DNA of 64,000 bases from Streptomyces reniochalinae (GTDB lineage: Bacteria; Actinomycetota; Actinomycetes; Streptomycetales; Streptomycetaceae): contig NZ_QOIM01000041.1 in assembly GCF_003323735.1 (NCBI RefSeq), forward strand, positions 1 to 64,000, given 5' to 3'. The notes beneath the pieces were generated by a model. The model was not told where the DNA came from, did not search any database, and saw only the letters and a list, made by a program, of their open reading frames with translations. Shown here one piece after another: positions 34,752 to 42,680 of the stretch. Each line of letters starts with the position of its first letter. Within the stretch, counting starts at the first letter, position 1. Made by a program: the position numbers and the translations under genes.

Positions 34752-35137
34752 AACTCGAAGCCCTCCTCTTCGCGGGCGTCGCCGGCTTCTTCGCCTGCGT
34801 CACCGTGCCCTACGCGATCTGGTCAAGGGACCCCGCGGGAACCGCCGCCGTCCTGATCGCCTGCCTGATGGCGTCGCTGGTCTCGTTCTTCCTGACGGTG
34901 CAGTACAAGCGCCGCGGCGAACGCCCCGAGGACCGCAGGGACGGGCAGATCAGCGAACGGGGCGGGCCGCTGGACTTCTTTCCCGCGCGCAGCCCGTGGC
35001 CCGCCATGACCGCGCTCGGCGTCGCCCTGCTGGGCGCCGGCACGGTCATCGGGCTGTGGCTCTTCCTGATCGGGGTGGGCGTCACCGGCGCCGCGGTGTG
35101 CGGATTCGTTTTCCAGTACGCCCGGACCGACCACTGA
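34748..35137 (+). CDS. ctaF: Cytochrome c oxidase subunit IV, actinobacterial type
   Basis: The 129-residue product has four hydrophobic segments, two at the N-terminus (LEALLFAGVAGFFACVTV, then AAVLIACLMASLVSFFLTV) and two at the C-terminus. A linker with SERGGPLDFFPARSPWP is typical of the small actinobacterial subunit IV. It starts at a GTG overlapping the ctaD stop. Its last 56 bases overlap the 3' end of the convergent qcrB gene, so the two messages are complementary there. Confidence 0.9.
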   Translation: MKLEALLFAGVAGFFACVTVPYAIWSRDPAGTAAVLIACLMASLVSFFLTVQYKRRGERPEDRRDGQISERGGPLDFFPARSPWPAMTALGVALLGAGTVIGLWLFLIGVGVTGAAVCGFVFQYARTDH

Positions 35138-36851
35138 GCGCCCGCCGCGCCGCGCCCTGCTGACGGGAGCCGCGGGGCGAGGACTCGTTCCGCCGGGTGC
35201 CGCGCGGCTCGGACACGTCCTGGCGGGAGCCGCGCCCGGCGCCCGACACCGCGGCGTGCGCGCGTTCCCTCTGGTGGCCGATGGTCCGCCAGGCAGGGGA
35301 GATCGCGTCGCGGTAGTACCAGTGGCTGAGCGCCGCCCGCAACCTGCGCGGCCCGCCCGCCCCCTCGGGCGCTTCTAGAGGCCCCGGGAAACGCTGGGCC
35401 ACCAGGCGGTAGCGCTCGCTGGGCGAGAGCTGCTCGTGGTCCGCGCTGAAGGTGCCCTCCACCGACTGGCGCACCCAACTGGTCTCGTCGCCGTGCGAGA
35501 CCCGCTGCGCGTCCCGCTCCTGGAGCGAGAGGCACAGCCGCCTCGTCAGCAGGTAGGCGGCCGGTGGACCCAGCACCAACGCGACCCGGAACGCCCAGGT
35601 CAGGCCGTTGAGGGAGACGGTGAAGGTGTCCGCGATGACGTCGTTGCCGCCGGCCAGCAGCAGGACGCCGTAGAAGGTGATCCCGGCGGCACCGAGCGCG
35701 GTGCGGACCGGGCGGTTCCGCGGACGGTCGCACACGTGCGGCGTCTCGTCCCCACCGGTGATCCACCGTTCGAAGAACGGATACGCGTACAGCAGGGAGA
35801 ACATCAGCCCCGGCAGGATCACGGCCGGCACCAGCACGTTCCACATCAGCGTGTGCCCGAACAGCGTCGTCTCGAAGGGCGGCATCAGCCGCAGCGAGCC
35901 CTCCAGGAAGCCCACGTACCAGTCGGGCTGGGCCGCCGTGGAGACCTTGCCGGGGTCGTAGGGTCCGTAATCCCACACCGGGTTGATCTGCGCCACCGCG
36001 GCGAGGAGACCGATCACCCCGGCCACCATGAAGAACAGCCCCGTCGAACGCGCGGCGAACTGGGGCACCATCGCGTGCCCGACGACGTTCTTGTTGGTAC
36101 GGCCGGGGCCGCTGAAGTGGGTGTGCTGGAGGTAGACCACCAGGATCAGATGGACGACGACCAGGGCGATCAGCAGGCCGGGGAGCAGCAGGATGTGCAG
36201 GGGGTACAGCCGTTCGATGATCTCGTGTCCCGGGAACTGCCCGCCGAAGACGAACAGCGCGAGATACGTCCCCACCACGGGGATCGACAGCATGACGCCC
36301 TCGGCGATCCGCAGCCCGGTGCCGGAGAGCAGGTCGTCGGGGAGGGAGTAGCCGGAGAAGCCCTCGGCGAGCGCGACGACGAACAGGGTCATCCCGACCA
36401 GCCAGTTGACGTCACGCGGCTTGCGGAAGGCCCCCGTGAAGAAGATCCGCAGCATGTGCAGGCCGATGGATCCCGCGAACAGGAGAGCCGCCCAGTGGTG
36501 GATCTGACGGATCAGCAGGCCGCCCCGCACCTCGAAACTGATCTCCAGCGTGGAGGCGTACGCCGTCGACATCAGCTGGCCGCGCAGCGGCTCGTACGGC
36601 CCGTGGTAGCGGACCTGTGTCATCTCCGCGTCGAAGAAGAGGGTGAGGTAGACGCCCGTCAGCAGCAGCACGACGAAGCTGTACAGCGCCAACTCGCCCA
36701 GCAGGAAAGACCAGTGTTCGGGGAAGGCCTTGCGCAGCAGGGCTCTGCCGCCCGACGCGGCGGGCAGCCTCTCGTCGGCGGCTTCGAAGCCTCGCTGGGC
36801 CGCCTTGCGCAGTGCGGCCCGCCGGGCGGCCCTGACCCGGGAGTGTTTCAT
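35082..36851 (-). CDS. qcrB: Cytochrome bc1/bcc complex cytochrome b subunit
   Basis: The 589-residue product has an N-terminal four-helix cytochrome b with heme ligands in IRQIHHWAALLFAGSIGLHML and PLHILLLPGLLIALVVVHL. The Qo-site segment is of the actinobacterial type (PDWYVGFLEGSLRLMPP, PDWY for PEWY). Three further C-terminal helices follow, then a basic hydrophilic tail of about 100 residues. It would oxidise menaquinol. Neither qcrC nor qcrA follows. The nearest Rieske-type gene is divergent at 37144. It therefore looks like an accessory cytochrome b copy. Confidence 0.92.
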   Translation of the reverse strand: MKHSRVRAARRAALRKAAQRGFEAADERLPAASGGRALLRKAFPEHWSFLLGELALYSFVVLLLTGVYLTLFFDAEMTQVRYHGPYEPLRGQLMSTAYASTLEISFEVRGGLLIRQIHHWAALLFAGSIGLHMLRIFFTGAFRKPRDVNWLVGMTLFVVALAEGFSGYSLPDDLLSGTGLRIAEGVMLSIPVVGTYLALFVFGGQFPGHEIIERLYPLHILLLPGLLIALVVVHLILVVYLQHTHFSGPGRTNKNVVGHAMVPQFAARSTGLFFMVAGVIGLLAAVAQINPVWDYGPYDPGKVSTAAQPDWYVGFLEGSLRLMPPFETTLFGHTLMWNVLVPAVILPGLMFSLLYAYPFFERWITGGDETPHVCDRPRNRPVRTALGAAGITFYGVLLLAGGNDVIADTFTVSLNGLTWAFRVALVLGPPAAYLLTRRLCLSLQERDAQRVSHGDETSWVRQSVEGTFSADHEQLSPSERYRLVAQRFPGPLEAPEGAGGPRRLRAALSHWYYRDAISPAWRTIGHQRERAHAAVSGAGRGSRQDVSEPRGTRRNESSPRGSRQQGAARRALSGRSGRTGKRIRTPRRR

Positions 36852-37143
36852 GCGGTCGCCCTCCCTGTACCAGACCGCATTCCCCAGTGCCCGCGTGCCA
36901 CGTTCCCAAACGGTTCACGGCGGCGAGTGACCCGAACGCCGGTGCACGGTCCCCGAAACGGCGGGCACCGTGGGGGCCGGTGTCTCGGACCGGGCGCCTC
37001 CAGCACCTTCTTGCGGACTGGCGGGTGGGTCCGTGCCGGGTTGCCGACGCGGTGGACGCCGAAACGAGGTGCCCGCCAGAGCTGACGGAGTGGTGCGGGC
37101 CCGGGGCCGTTTGTGCCCGGGCAGGCGTGGCAACCGGAGCCGT

Positions 37144-38103
37144 ATGTCGTCTGATGCGCCCTCGTCCGAAGCCGAGAGCTACGAGACTCTCGAACGCCCC
37201 CGCGCCGTCCGGGCCGCCGAGCACGGACTGGCGAAGCTGCCGCTCGCCGGGCCGCTCGACAGGCTCGGCACACTGCGCGCCCTCGATACGGCGGTCAGCC
37301 CGTTGCAGAACGCGGTGCAGAAGCTCCCCCTCGGGGGTCTGCGCGACGTGCTGCACGGCCGGTGGCTCGGCCACCCCCTCCACCCGGCACTCGTGCAGCT
37401 GCCCCTCGGGGCCTGGATGTCCGCCGGCGTGCTGGACATGCTGCCCGGCACCCGGCGGGCCAGCAGGGTGCTGATCGGCACCGGCATCCTGGCCTCGATC
37501 CCGGCCGCCGTCAGCGGGTCGGTCGACTGGGCCGAGCTGCACAAGCCGCAGCTGCGCACCGGCCTCGTCCACGGCGCCGCCAACACCGTGGCGCTGGGCC
37601 TGTACGCGGCCTCGCTGGCCGCCCGCGCGCGGAGGCGGGAGTACCGGGGGCGGATGCTCGGATTCGCGGGGCTGACGGTCGCCGGGGCCGGCGCGATGAT
37701 CGGCGGCCACCTGGCCTACCGTCAGGCCGTGGGGCCGAACAAGGCGGAGCCGGTCCAGCACCTGGTCGGCAAGGGCTGGCACCCGGTGGGCAAGGCCGAC
37801 AGCTTCCCGGTGGGACAGGCCTCCAGCGCGGCGCTGGGCGAGGTGGCGCTGCTGGTCTACCGCGAACCGTCCGGGCAGACGCGGGTGCTGGCCGACCGGT
37901 GCAGCCACCAGTCCGGGCCGCTGTCCCAGGGCTCGGTCGCCGACGGGTGCGTGACGTGCCCGTGGCACGGCAGCACCTTCCGGCTGACGGACGGCTGGAA
38001 CGTCGGCGGTCCGGCGACCGCGCCCCAGCCCTGCTTCGAGTCGCGGGTGCGGGAGGGCTTCTTGGAGGTCCGCCTTCCTGACGCGGCGCCCGACGAGGAC
38101 TGA
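37144..38103 (+). CDS. DUF2231 membrane domain fused to a Rieske [2Fe-2S] domain
   Basis: The 319-residue product has a DUF2231 N-terminal part with GHPLHPALVQLPLGAW near 75-90 and about four membrane helices up to residue 195. The C-terminal Rieske domain has ligands Cys253/His255 (RCSHQSG) and Cys272/His275 (CVTCPWHGSTF) with the usual 17-residue spacing. It looks like a membrane-bound one-electron carrier, not a dioxygenase component. It diverges from qcrB across a 292-bp spacer. ATG 37144 follows GGAG; longer in-frame starts lack a ribosome site. Confidence 0.88.
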   Translation: MSSDAPSSEAESYETLERPRAVRAAEHGLAKLPLAGPLDRLGTLRALDTAVSPLQNAVQKLPLGGLRDVLHGRWLGHPLHPALVQLPLGAWMSAGVLDMLPGTRRASRVLIGTGILASIPAAVSGSVDWAELHKPQLRTGLVHGAANTVALGLYAASLAARARRREYRGRMLGFAGLTVAGAGAMIGGHLAYRQAVGPNKAEPVQHLVGKGWHPVGKADSFPVGQASSAALGEVALLVYREPSGQTRVLADRCSHQSGPLSQGSVADGCVTCPWHGSTFRLTDGWNVGGPATAPQPCFESRVREGFLEVRLPDAAPDED

Positions 38104-38183
38104 GGTCCCCGACGCCGAGGGGCGCGCCCCGCCCGTTCCGGGCCGTTGTCATGAGGCATCAGCGGTTACTTCGCGTACCTCCC

Positions 38184-38209
38184 GTTTGGGCAAAAGATCC
38201 TCCGGTTAC
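38184..38209 (+). promoter_or_regulatory. SigB-like promoter of katE
   Basis: GTTT at 38184-38187 and GGTTAC at 38204-38209 are 16 bp apart, one mismatch from the Streptomyces SigB-type pattern GNNT-N14-16-GGGTAY. They lie 38 bp upstream of the catalase start. The fit is suggestive only. Confidence 0.35.
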
Positions 38210-38247
38210 CCCTGCGGTGGCCCGTCCACTCGCTCCAGGAGGTCCCC

Positions 38248-40497
38248 ATGCCCGGCCCGACGCACGACGACCAGCACGACGGGGGGCCCTTCATCCCCGG
38301 CCGCCCCGGGCCGAAGCCGCCCCCTGTGGAGGAGCCCACCGAGCCGCGTGAGCCGCTGCCGCCCAAGAAGGACCAGTCGGGCCCCGAGGTCTACACCGCC
38401 ACCGGCGAACACCTGGACGCCGACCCCACGGTGCGGGCGCAGAAGGGCAGCAGGCTCACCAACGCGCAGGGCACCCGGCTCTACGACACCGACCACTCAC
38501 TCAAGGCGGGGGAGCGGGGCCCCGTCCTGCTCCAGGACCACCACCTGCGGGAGAAGATCACCCACTTCGACCACGAGCGCATCCCCGAACGCGTCGTGCA
38601 CGCGCGGGGTGCCGCGGCCCACGGTGTCTTCCGCGGCTACGGCACCGCCTCGTCCCTCTCCAAGGCGGCCTTCCTCGGCAAGGACGTCGAGACCCCCGTC
38701 TTCGTGCGCTTCTCCACGGTCCTGGGGAACCGGGGCTCGGCCGACACCGTGCGCGACACCCGGGGCTTCGCCACCAAGTTCTACACGTCAGAGGGCGTCT
38801 TCGACCTCGTCGGCAACAACATCCCGGTCTTCTTCATCCAGGACGCCATCAAGTTCCCCGACGTCATCCACGCGGGCAAGCCGCACCCCGACCGGGAGAT
38901 CCCGCAGGCGCAGAGCGCCCACGACACCTTCTGGGACTTCGTCTCCCTGCACACGGAGGCCACCCACCACACCCTGTGGAACATGTCCGATCGGGGCATT
39001 CCGCGCTCCTACCGGACGATGGAGGGCTTCGGCATCCACACCTTCCGGCTGGTCGACGCCGAGGGCGGCACCACGCTGGTGAAGTTCCACTGGAAGCCCA
39101 AGCTCGGCGTCCACTCGATGATGTGGGAGGAAGCCCAGATCACAAGCGGCGTCGACCCCGACTTCCACCGTCGTGATCTGGCCGACGCCATCGAGGCGGG
39201 GGCCTTTCCCGAGTGGGAGCTGGGCATCCAGACCTTCCCCGACACCCCCGAACAGACCTTCGAGGGCATCGACCTGCTCGACCCGACCAAGATCGTGCCG
39301 GAAGAGTGGGCGCCGGTGCAGCCGATCGGGCTGATGGCGCTGACCGCCAACCCGTCCAACTACTTCGCGGAGACCGAGCAGGTCGCCTTCCACGTGGGCC
39401 ACCTCGTGCCGGGGATCGACATCACCGACGATCCGCTGCTGGCCGGGCGGCTCTTCTCCTACATCGACACCCAGATCACCCGGCTGGGCGGCCCCAACTT
39501 CGCGCAGCTCCCCATCAACCGGACCCACGCGCCGGTCAACGACATGCTGCGCGACGGCATGCACCAGACCGGCGTGCACAGCGGAGTGGCCCCGTACCAG
39601 CCCAATTCCCTCGACGGCGGCTGCCCGTTCTTCGCGGGCGCCGGTGAGGGGGCGTACGTGGAGGCGCCGGTCACGGTGCCCCAGGCATCCAAGGTCAGGG
39701 CGGCTCCCGCCTCCTTCGCCGACCACACCAGCCACCCGCGGCGCTTCTACCTCAGCCTCAGCGCGGTGGAACGCGAACACGTCATCGCCGCGTACACGTT
39801 CGAGCTGAGCAAGTGCTACGAGGACGCCATCAAGCAACGCAATCTGCGGGTACTGGCCGACATCGACCCCGGGCTGTGCGCCGGCGTCGCCGCCGGGCTC
39901 GGCCTTCCCGCGCCCGAGCCCTCGGCACCCCTGGCCGATGTCGAGCCCAGCCCGGCGCTCTCCCAGCTCGGCCACACCTGGCCGACGGACGGCCGGGTCA
40001 TCGGCATCATCGCCGACGAGAACAGCGACCTGGCGGCCCTGAGCAGCCTCCGCTCCACCGTGCACGACAGCGGCATGGTGCCGCTGGTCATCGCCCCGCA
40101 CGGCGGTGAACTGACGGGCAACGGCGGCCCGGTCCTCGCGCAGCGGACCTTCGCCAACGCCCGCTCCGTCGAGTTCGACGCGGTGCTGATCGCCGGGGCA
40201 CCCGGCATGGGCGACGACGCCTACGGCGCGCGGGACGTGAAGGCCGCACAGAGCGCGGGCGGCGGCAACGTCGACCCCCGCGTGCTGCTGCTGGTCTCGG
40301 AGGTCTACCGGCACGCCAAGGCGCTCGGCGCCTGGGGCGGCGGCGCGGACGTGCTGGCCGCCGCCGGGTGTCCGCAGGGCGGAGCGGGCATCGTGGTGTC
40401 CGACGACCCGCAGGCCGTACTCGCGCAGGTCACCGAGCTGCTGGGGGCGCACCGCGTCTGGGACCGCTTCCCGCCTGGCGAGACCGTGGCCTCCTGA
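38248..40497 (+). CDS. katE: Monofunctional large-subunit (HPII-type) catalase
   Basis: The 749-residue product has clade 2 size, with the C-terminal DJ-1/PfpI-like domain (about 575-745, VIGIIADENSDLAAL). Active-site His is in ERVVHARGAAAHGVF, Asn in GNNIPVFFIQD, and the proximal heme Tyr in LFSYIDTQITRLGG. It degrades H2O2 in the cytoplasm. The N-terminal 45 residues are Pro-rich. ATG 38248 follows GGAGGTCCCC. Next to an SDR stress protein, respiratory genes and a possible SigB site, it fits a stationary-phase oxidative-stress role. Confidence 0.95.
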   Translation: MPGPTHDDQHDGGPFIPGRPGPKPPPVEEPTEPREPLPPKKDQSGPEVYTATGEHLDADPTVRAQKGSRLTNAQGTRLYDTDHSLKAGERGPVLLQDHHLREKITHFDHERIPERVVHARGAAAHGVFRGYGTASSLSKAAFLGKDVETPVFVRFSTVLGNRGSADTVRDTRGFATKFYTSEGVFDLVGNNIPVFFIQDAIKFPDVIHAGKPHPDREIPQAQSAHDTFWDFVSLHTEATHHTLWNMSDRGIPRSYRTMEGFGIHTFRLVDAEGGTTLVKFHWKPKLGVHSMMWEEAQITSGVDPDFHRRDLADAIEAGAFPEWELGIQTFPDTPEQTFEGIDLLDPTKIVPEEWAPVQPIGLMALTANPSNYFAETEQVAFHVGHLVPGIDITDDPLLAGRLFSYIDTQITRLGGPNFAQLPINRTHAPVNDMLRDGMHQTGVHSGVAPYQPNSLDGGCPFFAGAGEGAYVEAPVTVPQASKVRAAPASFADHTSHPRRFYLSLSAVEREHVIAAYTFELSKCYEDAIKQRNLRVLADIDPGLCAGVAAGLGLPAPEPSAPLADVEPSPALSQLGHTWPTDGRVIGIIADENSDLAALSSLRSTVHDSGMVPLVIAPHGGELTGNGGPVLAQRTFANARSVEFDAVLIAGAPGMGDDAYGARDVKAAQSAGGGNVDPRVLLLVSEVYRHAKALGAWGGGADVLAAAGCPQGGAGIVVSDDPQAVLAQVTELLGAHRVWDRFPPGETVAS

Positions 40498-40510
40498 CCC
40501 GGGGCCCCTC

Positions 40511-40543
40511 CGGGCCGTCACCGGTCTGGCCGGTGACGGCCCG
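40511..40543 (+). terminator. Hairpin terminator after katE
   Basis: A perfect 14-bp stem (40511-40524 with 40530-40543) and a 5-nt TCTGG loop lie 13 bp after the catalase stop codon. Confidence 0.75.
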
Positions 40544-40605
40544 GCAACGGTCACGCCACCGCCCGCCGCGTGCCGTCACCCACCTGCCGCATCTGGAGGA
40601 ACACC

Positions 40606-41508
40606 ATGAGCCCCGAGTCCACCGGCAACGAACCGACCGGCGGGCACCCCGCCGACAAGCACCCCAAGCCGGAGTACCCACAGCAGGACCAGCGGCATCC
40701 GGGTGACACGGAGGAGATGGAGCCCCGCCCCGACCACGGCGAGCGCACCTACCGGGGCAGCGGACGGCTGGCCGGCCGCTGCGCCCTGATCACCGGTGGC
40801 GATTCCGGCATCGGGCGCGCCGTCGCGCTCGCGTTCGCCCGCGAGGGCGCCGACGTGGCCTTCAGCCACCTGCCCGAAGAGGAGAACGAGGCGCGGGAGA
40901 CCACACGTCTCGTGGAGGACGCGGGCCGCCGCGCGGTCGCCGTCGCCTGCGACATCCGGGAGGAGGCCGAGTGCCGCCGCCTCGTGGAGCGGGCGGCGGC
41001 CGGCCTCGGCCGGATCGACGTGCTCGTCAACAACGCGGCCTACCAGATGGCGCAGTCCGACGGCATCGACGGCATCACCACCGAGCAGTTCGACCGGGTG
41101 GTGCGCACCAACCTCTACGGGATGTTCTTCGTCACGAAGCCGGCGCTCGCGCACATCCCGCAGGGCGGGTGCATCATCAACACCACCTCGGTCCAGGCCT
41201 ACCAGCCCAAGCCGCACCTGCTCGACTACGCCATGACCAAGGGCGCCATCGTCACCTTCACCCAGGGCCTGGCCCAGAACCTCGCCGAGCGCGGTATCCG
41301 CGTCAACGCCGTCGCGCCAGGGCCCGTATGGACGCCGCTGATCCCCTCGACGCTCCCCGACACCAGCCAGTTCGGCGCCAAGAGCCTGTTCCAGCGGCCC
41401 GCCCAGCCGGCCGAGATGGCGCCTGCCTACGTCTACCTCGCCTCCGAGGACGCCACCTACGTGACCGCCGAGATCCTCAACGCCACCGGCGGCACCCCGT
41501 TGCCCTGA
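40606..41508 (+). CDS. SDR-family oxidoreductase (YghA/YdaD general-stress type)
   Basis: The 300-residue short-chain dehydrogenase has a hydrophilic N-terminal extension of about 50 residues (PKPEYPQQDQRHPGD), typical of the YghA/YhxC stress group. The Rossmann motif is ITGGDSGIGRAVA, NNAAYQ follows near 145, and the catalytic Ser-Tyr-Lys is in NTTSVQAY with YAMTKGA. GGAGG precedes the ATG at 40606. It lies downstream of katE with a strong terminator between them, so it probably has its own promoter. The aldehyde or alcohol substrate is unknown. Confidence 0.88.
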   Translation: MSPESTGNEPTGGHPADKHPKPEYPQQDQRHPGDTEEMEPRPDHGERTYRGSGRLAGRCALITGGDSGIGRAVALAFAREGADVAFSHLPEEENEARETTRLVEDAGRRAVAVACDIREEAECRRLVERAAAGLGRIDVLVNNAAYQMAQSDGIDGITTEQFDRVVRTNLYGMFFVTKPALAHIPQGGCIINTTSVQAYQPKPHLLDYAMTKGAIVTFTQGLAQNLAERGIRVNAVAPGPVWTPLIPSTLPDTSQFGAKSLFQRPAQPAEMAPAYVYLASEDATYVTAEILNATGGTPLP

Positions 41509-41545
41509 ACCGGCGAGGACCGCGCCGGGCCCGAACCGGGTGGGC

Positions 41546-41881
41546 TCAGCCTTCCGGTGAGCGACGCCGTCCAGCCGCTTCGCAGTCGGCGGAGGCGTCC
41601 GCGTCCGCCGGCGTCCTCTCCGGCCCGGGGCGGGAGCGGCGGCGGTGGCTGGTGTCGCACCAGGGGTAGGTGCGGCTGCGGCGGCAGGTGCACAGCGCCA
41701 CCATGAAGCGGTCGGAGGTGACCGTGCGCCCGTCGTCGAGGCGTACCTCGAGCGGGCCCTCGACCAGGACGGGGCCGCCGCGTTCGAGGGTCACGCGTCG
41801 TACGGGCCGCGCCTCACGGCTGTCGGGAGGCGGACCGCTCTTCGCGCTCGGGGCGTTCTCGTGCGGGGACGAGGTCGGCAC
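41546..41881 (-). CDS. CDGSH-type [2Fe-2S] iron-sulfur protein (CDTSH variant)
   Basis: The 111-residue product has the zinc-finger-CDGSH pattern CTCRRSRTYPWCDTSH near 64-79, giving three Cys and one His ligand for a [2Fe-2S] cluster; the usual Gly is Thr. A strand-rich region (PVLVEGPLEVRLDDGRTV) precedes it. The C-terminal 30 residues are charged and look disordered. It starts at GTG 41881 inside the end of the methyltransferase gene (68-base overlap), so the two are co-translated. Such proteins act as small redox or cluster-transfer carriers. Confidence 0.82.
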   Translation of the reverse strand: MPTSSPHENAPSAKSGPPPDSREARPVRRVTLERGGPVLVEGPLEVRLDDGRTVTSDRFMVALCTCRRSRTYPWCDTSHRRRSRPGPERTPADADASADCEAAGRRRSPEG

Positions 41882-42515
41882 GGATGACCACCAGTTCCTC
41901 GTGTCGCTGTCCGGGGGAGATCAGTTGCTGCTGTTCCAGCCACCGCGCGCGGGCGCGCAGTACCGGGCCGAAGGGTTGGACGCGGCGCGCGGTCACCGCC
42001 GCGTCGAGACCGGAGCCGCGCAGCATCTCCAGCGTCCGGTCGGGGCCGCACAGTCGCGAGTGGACCATCAGCAGGACGCCGTCGTTCGCGAGGAGCCGCG
42101 GCGCCGCCTCGCAGAGGCGGTCCACGAACCTGCGTCCGTCGCGCCCCGCGTTCCAGGCGCGCGCACGTCGTCCGGAGTCCTGGCCAGGCCCCGCGTACGG
42201 CACGTAGGGCGGGTTCGCCGTCACGATGTCGAAGCGGCCGGTGGCGCGCTCCAGGAAGTCACCGCGGTGCGCGCGGACGGGCAGCCCTCGCAGCCGGGCG
42301 TTCCAGGCGGCGGCCAGGGCGGCCCGCGCCGAGATGTCCACGGCGTGCACCTCGCGGGCGCCCAGCCGGGCGCCCGCGAGAGCGACCACGCCTGTGCCTG
42401 TGCACACGTCCAGCATCCGCGCGCCCGGGGGGAAGGTCGTCCCCGCGAGGGCTTCGAGCAACAGTTCGGAATCGCCCTGCGGGGCGTACACCCCAGGCGG
42501 TCTCAGGAGCCACAC
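41814..42515 (-). CDS. Class I SAM-dependent methyltransferase (HemK/PrmC-like)
   Basis: The 233-residue product has SAM motif I MLDVCTGTGVVALAGA (about 34-49), acidic VHAVDIS at strand 2, and NPPYVPY near 110, the motif of N-methyltransferases acting on Gln, Asn or DNA amines. A rule-like start (LLRPPGVYAPQGDSELL) matches the small actinobacterial HemK2/PrmC-like proteins, which lack the N-terminal release-factor-binding domain. It starts at GTG 42515 and is coupled to the CDGSH gene. The substrate is unproven. Confidence 0.82.
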   Translation of the reverse strand: MWLLRPPGVYAPQGDSELLLEALAGTTFPPGARMLDVCTGTGVVALAGARLGAREVHAVDISARAALAAAWNARLRGLPVRAHRGDFLERATGRFDIVTANPPYVPYAGPGQDSGRRARAWNAGRDGRRFVDRLCEAAPRLLANDGVLLMVHSRLCGPDRTLEMLRGSGLDAAVTARRVQPFGPVLRARARWLEQQQLISPGQRHEELVVIRADLVPARERPEREERSASRQP

Positions 42516-42680
42516 GCATCACGAAGTACCAGGAAGAATCCTCTTCAAACGTCGGCCGCCCCCGACGAACCCGCCGCGCCACACCCGTGCCAACAGAGCG
42601 CGCAAATCTGACAAAACGGTGCAAATATGGACGCCGGTGTGCGCGGACGCGCACCGATGCGGCGACCGGGAGGCACGGCA

